Shown: one piece after another, positions 13,301 through 23,147 of the stretch
Position numbering within the stretch: the stretch's first letter is position 1
How the letters are laid out: each line of letters opens with the position of its first letter
Origin: Stomorhina lunata
Taxonomy: Eukaryota > Arthropoda > Insecta > Diptera > Rhiniidae
Assembly: GCA_933228675.1 (NCBI GenBank)
Contig: OW121740.1
Span: 992,001 to 1,056,000 of the forward strand
Length of the DNA: 64,000 nucleotides
Reading direction: 5' to 3'
Program-made: the position numbers and the translations under genes
Notes under the pieces: model-generated
Told to the model about the DNA's origin: nothing
Seen by the model: only the letters and a program-made list of their open reading frames with translations
The model's database searches: none

Positions 13301-14709
13301 TTCATAAAACGTAAAATATTTTCTCAAAATTGGACGACTTCAATATCGGCTTTTTTAAATTTCTGCAGTTATTTGTTTGTTTATACACAATCTGTTGAGC
13401 ACACTCTAAATTTGTAATATTTGTTGAACAAAATTTTCAAAAAATTTAAGAAAAAGTTTTGAACCCGGTCAAAAACAGTACCAGATTCCAGTATACAAAA
13501 GGATGTAAATTAGATTATACTTTAACAACATTTAACTATTAATTACTTACTAGTACTTAAATGATTTACTATATCTTAGTTTGCAATTTTCTTTTTCTAA
13601 AGTAAAATTTTAAGTAACATATGCTTTACCATCTTTTTCACCCTCCTAAGCTCAAGATCGTAGCGCTCGGTTAAGGTCAAAGACTTAACAGGTTGTAAAT
13701 ATAGACCATTTAAGTAAATAGTTGTGTTGTGTAATTGAAATTGAAAAAAAAAATCAATTTCTGAATTTTACGTATATTTAAAAATAATAACGAATACTCT
13801 TTGTTACTCAAGGTTAAAATAAATAATTCTTAATTCGACTGGATGCTATATATCATTAAACATTTTATTGATTTCTGTTTTCATACGAGATATAAATCCG
13901 TTATACGAAAAATTAATTCTTTATATGAGATATTAAATCAACTGGATCCATCGTTTTTTTTAGGAGATTCACATACATATATACAAATATGTTTGCAGGG
14001 ACTAGGTGCTTTACTGTCGTTAACCAAACAAAATTGTACTGGTACTTTTGTAATTGTATGTGGATGGTTAATACAAACAGTCAAAGCAAAAACTGCAGAG
14101 AAAAAAAGACCTGACAACAACTACAAATATGGAATTAACAGTTTTTGAGTGAAATGGAAAGTAATACAAATACAAGTATATGTGCAACATATATTTGTAA
14201 AGTGGTACTTTTACACTTTTTGTAACTATTAGACATCTATCTGTAACTCTTTTATCAAAGTTAATATTATACACAAGTACATAACTCAAGATATTTTATT
14301 CTTTTTAGTCAGTACGAGACAAATGCAAAATGATCTATTATCGGTATTTGTATATTGATATAAGATTTGTTTAATAACAGGTACAGAAAGTGTAAACGTG
14401 TCTTTAATATTTACCTACCGTTAAAACAAAATAAATTCAGAAAAAGAGAGTAAGAGAGAAAAAAGTGATGACTGTTGGTGTATTGTTTTTATGTTGTTGT
14501 TGGTGTACTTTTGCTTACATGTGAATAAAGAAAAACATTCCCACGAACTAACATTTAAACTAACTAACACTGACATGCATACATACAAATTTTGTGCTCT
14601 ACAAAGTATGCAATGGTTTTTATATGTTTTTCTTTGCCCGCAGCGGCACTTAACATTATTTTAATTGTATGTATATATACATATATATATGTATACATGT
14701 GTATGTATA
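7336..14709. other. Non-coding stretch
   Basis: AT-rich sequence. It holds a CA repeat at 8486-8500, a GC-richer patch near 9735-9780 and a pyrimidine tract plus acceptor-like TTTTTTACAG near 11558. No gene is recognised. Long frames at 9373-9573, 9967-10314 and 11559-11750 are low-complexity hydrophobic and unlike proteins. Confidence 0.6.
8486..8500. repeat. (CA)n microsatellite
   Basis: A run of CA dinucleotides. Confidence 0.85.
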
Positions 14710-15139
14710 TTAGGGTGGGTCAATTTTTTTACCCTAAGTGCTCATCGTGATTGTTATTCTATGGGTCATTCTAAGAAACTTTGCTAAAGAAACCATAGGT
14801 CTATAACGAATTTTCACCCTACATTTTCAATCCCAAATATAAAACTTACGGTAATCTGTATTGGAAAGGTTTTATACCCTCCAATTGCATGGAGTCTCTA
14901 AAATTTTAAGAAAAGTTTTTTTCTTTAAATTGATCCTGAAGTTGATATTTTGAAAGATATAAAAAGTGTCTTTCAAAATGTTGGTCTGTTTTTGCAAATA
15001 AGATTTACAAGAGTACTTTTATTTTTTATTTAAAACAGCTTAGATAGATAGATTAAAAAATCCAACTTTTTTTGTAAAAATTGACCAACACTTTGAATGG
15101 CACTTTTTTAATTTTTTAAAATTTCAACTTCCACCCTAA
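14710..15139. mobile_element. MITE-like element, TTAGGGTGG termini, TA target site
   Basis: TTAGGGTGG at 14710-14718 is the exact inverse of CCACCCTAA at 15131-15139. Both ends abut TA (14708-14709 and 15140-15141), as expected of a TA target-site duplication. The 430-bp interior has no ORF. Part of it recurs inverted in the 21.2-21.6 kb region, with an identical run of 29 nt around TTTCAATCCCAAATATAAAA. It is a non-autonomous DNA transposon. TA targets suggest Tc1/mariner-type mobilisation, but the superfamily is not settled. Confidence 0.75.
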
Positions 15140-18100
15140 TATGCATATATATGTGTATATTAGAATAAATGTATGTGTATATTTTGTGAGCACAAGCGCG
15201 TTTTTTTTACAACTAATATTTTTATGTGTTAAGGCCAGCAAAATAGAAAAAAATTCTTAAAAACTACAAAAAATAAATATAATAAAAAAATGCAGGTCGT
15301 GTTTAAATATTTAATACACCTTTAACGAAAAAAGCGAATAGGACGATGTATGTTTGTAGCACATTGCAATTGTTAAATAGGTAATAAATTCCTTTTATAT
15401 TACTTTTGCAAAGCTAAATAGAAATATGAAAATAAAGTGGAAATAATATAAACACATTCAGGCCCAGTTAGTAAATACAATATATTCAGTAAACTAAAGA
15501 AACAAAAACTATTAATTAACATTTACATTTATCTTTTAGTGTACTTGTTGTATTCTGACAAAAACACGGCATAATTTTTAATAAAACTAGATGTAGTTTA
15601 TTATAAATTAATTAATTTTTTTTAATAGCACCTATTTGTATCTACTTACGAATATAATTTGTGGTAATTAATTCAATAAAACACAATGTCTAAGTTATGT
15701 ATATTTATGTACATGGATACAAAGAGATATAAACATATACACTTTTAATATAACTTATACATATGTATGTTGCCTGCAAGAATTAAGGATCACAGCCTTT
15801 TCTAAAATAAATAATTCCTGTCCGGTCACCAATTTTACATTAGGGTGGATAAAGTAATTAAAAAGACGAGATATAGCTTTCGTACTTCAAAACACTAATA
15901 TATCTTGAAAAATAAATAGCAACCTTAATAGTAACATCTATTTTATACTATCACATCATTGAATTTAAAGGAAACATTTACACAATTTTTTAAGACTTTC
16001 GAGTGCATTAATTTCTTTCTAAAAATATAAAAGAAAAATTAAAAAACAAGACTATTAAGCCGACAAAATACCATCAGGAGATGGACAGCCAATAAATAAA
16101 ATCTACCGTTTCAACAAATTCTTTAAATCAAAGTTAAGAGTAATTTGAAAATGTGTGTTCACAATGTCGTCATTACTCTTTTGCTATAAGACACTCTTGT
16201 ACTACATCATGAATACCTTTAATGTTAATAAGTATGAAATTATAGGCTAACAAAATTATTATTACATTTAGCTATAGCTTCAATAGAAACTCTATGTCTG
16301 GAAACATATTAAATAAATACAACAAAAACTACTTAATTCAAAAAAATTTAAAACAAATTTTATATTTTTAATTTTTTTTTTGATATACTAATGAACTACC
16401 GCGACATATCCAGCAAATTTGTAAGGTATCACAATTAAGTTTCCTTAATTGTAACAATTTTTACTATCAACTAAATTCCCATAAAATAGTTTGCATATCT
16501 ATTGTTTCCTTAAAAAAAATTAACGATAAAACTGTTGTATGTAATTATTTTATTTTGTAAACTAAGTAAATTACTTCTAATTACTTTAAAGCCATGATAA
16601 AAACGTGTAAGATAATTTCCCTGTATATAAAATTTATACTTTTTAGTATAAAAAAAATAACTTCAAATAACTTTCAAATAAATTGTTAAAGAGCACAAAT
16701 TTAATTTTGCAAATCTTTTATTCACATACACATTTACTAACATTATTTACTTAATCTTTTAATATTTCGTTATTCTAATTTAAATTTTACTTATTACTTT
16801 TTAATGAACTTTAATGAAGCTTGACGTTCTCCATTAAAGTTTGTAAAATAAATCTTTAGTAAATATAAATTTATAAAAAAATAAAAAAAGAAATATGAAA
16901 AAATTCGTTCATCCATTCAAGGTTGGATGATGGTATCGTTTTATTTTTTGTTTAACAATATTTTTTATTCTTTAGAAAGTGGAAACCAGAGAAAAATTGC
17001 CTTAAATGTATAAACATAAAAAATGCCACATAAATGCACGTTTCCACATGAATTATCCTTGCCATGATACCTCTTCAACTCACACAAATACAAGCAAAAA
17101 TACTAGTACAAATAATGAATGGTTTCTTGTACTGCTTTAAGTTTTAGCTGCAGTTGTTGCTTTTGTCTCCGTTGTATCAGTTTTAGTTTTATGTTGTTGT
17201 TGTGTTTTTGATACAATATGTACTTATATTTGCCTAAAACTAGTTACATGGCTGGTATATTTCCTTAATGAAGTTCGTGGCAGCAAAACTGATCGAAGAA
17301 GAAAATAAATAAAAATATAAAAACAAATTTCTTAGCAAATCATGCAACATAAAATTGAAATAACGACTAAGTACTCGTTTTATAATTTATTTATTAATTA
17401 TTCTATAATTTATTTTAAACATTGTTGCATTTCTTTATATTCCAGATTATTCTAAATAAAATTGAATATACGTAAATTTGCTAATCATATATTCAAAATT
17501 TCGCTAAAATCTAGTATTTCAGACCGCAGGTAAGATAAAAAAAAATATTTTTAAACCCGATATATAGATGGCGCCACTTAAAATTGATTACGTAATGATC
17601 TTAAGTAAAGTTGTTGTCCATGAGCCGACGAAGGTTTATTAGTTGGTGAGACAAATTTTCGCCAGATGGTTTAACTGAAAATTAATTAAAATAAATTGAA
17701 TCGTAAACTATGCATTCGATCATGTGTTGAGCTGACAAAATCAATCAAATTATTCAAAATTAATTGAGTATTTGTGTTATATCTTTCCTAAAAATATATA
17801 TGAAAAAATTTGTTTTCTATTGCAACAGTGGGCACGAAGAAGCTAAGTTTAATTGTGAAAATTATATTTTATATCAGCATTTATATTTATATGCATTATA
17901 ATTGCTAGTAATTACTAGGTATATATATTTTTCTTTTATACTTTGCATTAAATATTTTACTACTGATTTTAATTTAATTTCAATTTTTTTTTTTTTTTTG
18001 TTTAACTAAAAAATATTTTCAATGGCTGCTATTAGCGACATTTCAATACTACTGAATTTATGTTTCTTTCCTTATACTTGTGTCTCAAATACATAATTTC

Positions 18101-18997
18101 TACTTTAAGTTTTACCTTTTTAATTTGGAAGATAATTTTATATAAACCATAATAAACGCTGATCTTTCGTGTTTGGAATATCAATGAATTTTGCTTTTTT
18201 ATTTAAGGGTGGCAGTATCTTCGCTCTGGGAAGCAAACTCCTACATAAACACAAAAAATAATAATACAAAATACTCATGTATACATACATAAGTAAGTGT
18301 ATTGAATTGATGTAACGTAACATACAAATACCGCAATTAGCATATAAATATTTATTAAGGATATAATTAAATTAATCCACATTTCCTTCGGAGGCAATAA
18401 ATTAATACAATACGGAACTGCTTATCTTTATTTATTTTCTTATTAGAAGATGTTTCAGAAAATTTTAAATACAATTATGAGAAATTCGAGCGACTATTAA
18501 TAGAAATATGAATAGAATATTATATTCAAATTTACCAAAATAACTCTGTTTAAATTCAATAGCAAAAAGTAAATATTTTATAGGAATAATCAAAAGTTAA
18601 TAAAAGAAAATTAATGTCATTATATTATTTTTTTATAATACGAGTATTTATATTTGTTTAAATATGTTACAATCACAAAATATATAGAATAGATACGATA
18701 CAATATATTGTTCGCATTTAACAATAATGAATTCACAAAATTTTCCATTAAACTTTTAAATTTTAAACAACATTAATGAAAATTCTTAATTATTAAAGAG
18801 AACCGCATTTGTATGTATCAACAAACGCCATTTAAAAACTAAGAGAGATACTGTTGGCAGAGCTACCAGAAAATATTTTAAAATATCTGTATTATCGGCA
18901 GTTTGATTTTTAAAAATCGCCGTAAAATCAGAAATGCTAAAATCTTTAAAAATATTTATTTATTAATCACAATATTTTAAAATATTTTTTTTTTAAA

Positions 18998-19515
18998 TTA
19001 GGGTGGCTTATGAAAAGTGGCTTATGATTTTTCGAAATTTTGTTTTTAGTCATATATTGATTTTTTATAACCTTCACCACCATATATGGAAAAGGGTACA
19101 TTGGGCTTGAGTTGATGTTTGTATAGAAATATTACTTTGACACCAACATTTTAAAACACACAATTTTAAGTGACTTTGAAGCACAAACTTTTCCCTTGAC
19201 ACAAGGACGATCCCGAACCGGATCATCACTACAAATTTATTTGTAATTGAATGTAGTTTACCAAAAATATTTGTTATATTAACTGAAATCAGTATACCAA
19301 ATTTGTCCGAAACTGGTTAATTTTTGATCATACCTCTCGTATAGGACCATTATAAATGAAAATCTTACATATGTCACTGATTTTTAATATAAGTTAATAA
19401 ATTAAATTTATGTTTGTTTTCGAGATAAGTTAAAAATCGGCATTTCATCGGTATTTTTGAGATCAAAAATCGCCAAAATGGCGATAAATTGGCAAATCTG
19501 GCAGGCCTGATTGTT
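18998..19515. repeat. Dispersed repeat remnant
   Basis: It starts at a TTAGGGTGG terminus and continues through text such as CCTTCACCACCATATATGG, GAACCGGATCATCACTAC and CGAAACTGGTTAATTTTTG, which read like the degenerate consensus of a multi-copy fly repeat. No coding frame survives and I cannot name the family. Confidence 0.4.
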
Positions 19516-20154
19516 GCTCAAAAAAGAGTTAAAAATAAATAAATAAATACCGCTGGTTGTGTTTGTGTTAGTTAGTGCTATTTAGAACTCGTGCATCATA
19601 TTTTTCTATAAAATATTCAAAACAAATGAGAAAGAAAAAGGAAAACTCGTTTAAAAATTGTCTGTCCTTTGAAACATTTAGCAAATTGTTGGGCAAAATA
19701 GTTTGAGTACGAGTATTTTGTATTATTTAACAGGAAGTTACAGCTCACAGCACCTGGTGTAGGAAGGCAGTAGCTAAAGTGAACAAAAGGAACTAAGGGC
19801 AGAAACAGAGGTTAGGAGGGCCTTAATATTGAGAATATTCTAAAGGAAATAAACATTTTTCATTTCATTACAATTCTCCAGATACGGCGTGACTACCAAT
19901 ACCAACAACAACAGCAGTTAGTATTATGGAAACGTAAACAAGAACAAGCCAGAAAAGAACTTTTATCAAAATGAAGAAGTGGAAGTGGAAAAAGAAGAAC
20001 AAGTACAATCCATTTTGACTTGGTTTGTTATTTCTCGTTAGTGCTGGTTTGGTTTTGGTGCTAAAGTGCCCACTTGTGACATTTTGGAAACCAACAAAAC
20101 CAATTGTTTTATAAACTTTTCTGCTTTTATTTTGAGTTTTTAGTTCTTCATCAT

Positions 20155-20175
20155 TGTTTGTTTGTTTGTTTGTTT
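20155..20175. repeat. (GTTT)n microsatellite
   Basis: About five TTTG units. Confidence 0.8.
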
Positions 20176-20442
20176 GATATTCGTATTGTAACAATATTGT
20201 TGTTGTGTGTTATTTATTTGTAGATATTTAATGGATGAACATTTTAAATGATTCCAAACCATCATACCAACATATACATACGTATTCAAAAACACATTTT
20301 ACATAACTTAAGAATGTAGATATTGTTCAAACTCCCACTATTGTAAACCCACAAAACAAAGAACTGAACAGAGGTCTATTTTAAAATTAATGACTTTGTA
20401 AATTAATGATGGATTAAGTTAATCGTTTGTAGATGGTTTGCC

Positions 20443-20476
20443 TATATAAACTCTATGTATTTAGTCCTTCTCATCT
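20443..20476 (+). promoter_or_regulatory. TATA box and initiator-like pair
   Basis: TATATAAA at 20443-20450 is followed by TCATCT with its A at 20473, close to the usual 28-31 nt TATA-to-start spacing. The sequence after it (20476-20570) is GC-richer, with CTG/CAG runs. A 31-codon frame (ATG 20455 to TAG 20550) has a hydrophobic start, but its ATG would lie before the predicted start site. I see no further support for transcription. Confidence 0.22.
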
Positions 20477-20570
20477 TGAGCACAAGCAAAATAATCGTCA
20501 CCATCATCATGAACGATATAACATCATCTTCATTGCTCTGCTGCTGCTAGTGCTGCTGCAGACCTCCCTC

Positions 20571-21154
20571 ACTATTAAAACAAAAGGAAAATAAAATAAA
20601 TTTTAATACAATTGTAATTCGATTTAAAAGTAAGATTTTGACATAATTTCACCAACAAAATAACAATGGACAAAAACTCATTCACAAAACAACAACAAAA
20701 AACAAAAGCACAATGGCACAAATAATATGAAAAAGTATATTAACATTAAATTAATGCCCTTGAGATCTTACTGCCATCGATGTTGCCTTAACCATACAAC
20801 AACAACAACAACTACAGCTACTTTACTTTTTTATTTTTCCTTTACAAATACATGCTCAAGCATTTTCGAGTTGTTTGTTATCCGATGAAAAATAAGTTAA
20901 GTCGACTTAAAGGTACCAATTTATAAAAATTTTCTGTTAGGACCTTCATCTTAACATATGATTTTTATGTCAATCATCAAAACTTTAAAGTATAAGGAAT
21001 ATAAACGAAAACTGCTTGGGCTGATTTACTTATATTTGGACTACTTTTGGACAAATGTTATCATAGATCGCCAAAGCTATTTTTTTTCGGTGGTGAACGA
21101 AAAAAGTATTTTTTAAGCCGCACTAATACATACATATATGTATGTTTATGTACA
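20571..21154. other. Non-coding stretch
   Basis: AT-rich with CAACAA runs. No gene or element is recognised. Confidence 0.6.
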
Positions 21155-21590
21155 TTAGGGCGACAATTTTCTAAAAATTGTATAAATCACAAAAAGTTAT
21201 TATATTGTTTAATCATTCATCGAGTAGTATTTGTAGTACAAACTATTTTAATATTATTTTTTTGTTTTTAAGAGTAAAGATTAAGTCACTCGTTCATATT
21301 GGTATATGTCATATTAGTAATACAAATAATCATCGAAATTCGATAAAAATTTATCAAAATTATAAACGGCACTTTTTAAATTTTTCAAAATATCAACTCC
21401 ACGATAAATTTAATGAAGAAGGCTTAAATGTTCTAAAGTTCTACAGACTTCATGCAGTTGGAGGAGTATAAAACTTTCAAGCTGGCCTTTAGTTTTATAT
21501 TTGGGATTGAAAATGTAGGAAAGAAAAACATCGGCGCCAATTCTGGATTATATAAATTCGTTTTAAAACTATGGCTTCTTTAACATTATT
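21155..21590. mobile_element. MITE-like element, second copy (degraded, inverted)
   Basis: It starts with TTAGGGCGA after CA. From about 21360 to 21590 it matches the reverse complement of the element at 14710-15139: CATGCAGTTGGAGG corresponds to CATGCAATTGGAGG, followed by the shared TTTATATTTGGGATTG block. The far terminus is not found, because the match fades where the reverse-transcriptase fragment begins. Confidence 0.6.
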
Positions 21591-21599
21591 TGGCACCAT

Positions 21600-21960
21600 T
21601 CGGCTGATTTCAATTCAATCTGAGTTATCTTGCAGTCAATCTGATGGGACCATCTAGATGTACCCAACATGAGAACTCTCGGGAATGGTCACATTGTTAA
21701 TCATGATTGCGGGACAGCTATCTTTTTTAGAGTAAACGTTACATGAGTACACTTTGTCGGACTTGTTTTAATTTTCCATCTGTTCAGTCATATTTCGTGC
21801 TCATGAATATGGAACTGTAATAGTGCAGAAGCAGTTCTGGGATCGGAGTTAATATTTATAAATGTTGTATCGTCAGCAAAAGAAGATGTGTATATAACAG
21901 CAATTGGTGGCATATCTGTTGTGAAGATAATATATAATAAGGGACCCAATATAAAGGGTT
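21600..21960 (-). pseudogene. Jockey-type non-LTR reverse transcriptase fragment
   Basis: On the minus strand one frame reads FILGPLLYIIFTTDMPP and then SFADDTTFI. These are the conserved LGPLLY block and the FADDT catalytic motif of non-LTR reverse transcriptases. About 40 codons later another frame reads KKDSCPAIMINNVTIPESSH followed by HLDGPIRLT, matching the family's INN-IP-KYLGVHLD-LTW block. Several stops (after HEHEI and near 21648) and frame changes break it. The N-terminal half is missing, and the fragment stops abruptly at the mariner end at 21961. It is a dead relic. Confidence 0.8.
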
Positions 21961-21962
21961 CA

Positions 21963-21976
21963 AGGGCCGATGTTGA
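21963..21976. repeat. Mariner terminal inverted repeat, left
   Basis: AGGGCCGATGTTGA, perfect inverse of the right end. Confidence 0.85.
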
Positions 21977-22049
21977 TTTTAAATAAAACACAAACTATTT
22001 AAGAAATTATTGTAATTTTATTTTATTATGGTATATTGGTATTACTCAA

Positions 22050-23112
22050 TTATGTATGGAATAAAATATCGGCCAAATGGGCGCAGCGATGACGGCGGCA
22101 CACCTCCATCCAATGTTCCAAATTTTCGATGACCCTGAGGAATAATGGAGGTTCTATGCCGTTAATGTGCCGAATTATCTCATCCTTTAGCTCTTGAATT
22201 GTTGCTGGTTAATCAACGTACATCTTTTCTTTCAAATAACCCCAAAGAAAAAAGTCCAACGGTGTCAAATCACATGATCTTGGCGGCCAATTGACATCGC
22301 CATTACGTGAGATAACACGGCTATTGAATTTGTTGCGCAAAAGAGCCATTGTTTCGTTAGCTGTGTGACAAGTGGCACCGTCCTGCTGAAACCACATATC
22401 GTCCACATCCATATCTTCCAATTCGGACCACAAAAAGTTCGTTATCATCTCACGATAGCAAACACCATTCACAGTAACTGCCTTACCGGCCTCATTTTGG
22501 AAAAAATACGGCCCGATGATGCCGCCAGCCCATAAACCGCACCAAACAGTCACTCTTTGTGGGTGCATTTTTTTTTCGACAATCACTCTTGGATTCTCAT
22601 TCGTATAAATGCGGCAATTCTGTTTATTGACGAATCCACTGAGGTGAAAATGTGCCTCATCCACTGTTGCCATTTCTTGCCACCATTCTGCCCATTCACG
22701 ACGTTTGGAATGGTCAAGAGGCTTTAGTTCTTAAGCCAGTTGCACCTTGTAAGCGTGTAAATGTAAGTCTTTATGCATAATGTTCATCAACGACGAGCGT
22801 AAGACGTGCAATTGTTGGTCACGACGACGAGTTTAGGTGGACAGCTCTATCGCGAACAGCAGCAATATTTTCTGCAGTACGAGCTGTACGAGCATGCACT
22901 GGTGTTCTCAGATCTTCTACAGACCTGGTTTGCTCGATTTTTTTCCACGATTTTTGCGATTGTACGCACATTTGGACGATCAAATTGATCAAAAAAATCA
23001 CGAAATGCACGATATGCATTTTGATTTGAACGCCCAATTTCATAATAAGTCTGGATAACTTTAACACGTTGTTGGATTATGTATTTCCACGGTTCAAATT
23101 GAGTAAGTCTGA
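22050..23112 (-). pseudogene. Mariner transposase pseudogene (DD41D)
   Basis: Read on the minus strand, the N-terminal part appears as KVIQTYYEIGRSNQNAYRAF and DQFDRPNVRTIAKIVEK, an HTH-type start. It shifts frame near 22940 into EQTRSVEDLRTPVHARTART, then again near 22830 into LMNIMHKDLHLHAYKVQL. A TAA replaces a sense codon just before ELKPLDHSKRREWAEW. The catalytic half is intact at 22209-22673: VDEAHFHL (first D), WFQQDGATCHT (second D), and PPRSCDLTPLDFFLWGYLK (third D, in PLD). I count 41 residues between the second and third D, so DD41D. A further TAA at 22209-22211 interrupts the C-terminus, which resumes PATIQELKDEIIRHINGIEP and ends at TAA 22050-22052. No start ATG remains in frame. 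At least two frameshifts and two nonsense changes mean it is inactive. Confidence 0.92.
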
Positions 23113-23133
23113 GCGTTTAGGTGTGGTTCACAT

Positions 23134-23147
23134 TCAACATCGGCCCT
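23134..23147. repeat. Mariner terminal inverted repeat, right
   Basis: TCAACATCGGCCCT, followed by TA. Confidence 0.85.

Larger units (their letters stand above)
15142..20442. other. Non-coding stretch with a dispersed repeat
   Basis: AT-rich sequence with lone TTAGGGTGG termini at 15840 and 18998, a CAG|GTAAG junction at 17529/17530, and a dispersed repeat at about 19000-19515. A short GC-richer stretch at 19730-19820 and a 15-codon lysine-rich frame near 19971 are not convincing genes. Confidence 0.55.
21963..23147 (-). mobile_element. Mariner-type transposon, DD41D (rosa-like), degraded
   Basis: The 1185-bp element has terminal inverted repeats AGGGCCGATGTTGA at 21963-21976 and its exact inverse at 23134-23147, with weaker similarity further in. 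The right flank is TA (23148-23149). The left flank is CA (21961-21962), one transition from TA, the usual mariner target. It encodes one broken transposase on the minus strand. Confidence 0.88.

Noticed and set aside
19868..20194. 108-codon minus-strand frame
   Set aside because: It runs through a GTTT microsatellite and lysine/asparagine-rich low complexity, with no family recognised.
22806..22988. Plus-strand frames opposite the mariner
   Set aside because: These are shadows of the transposase reading on the minus strand.
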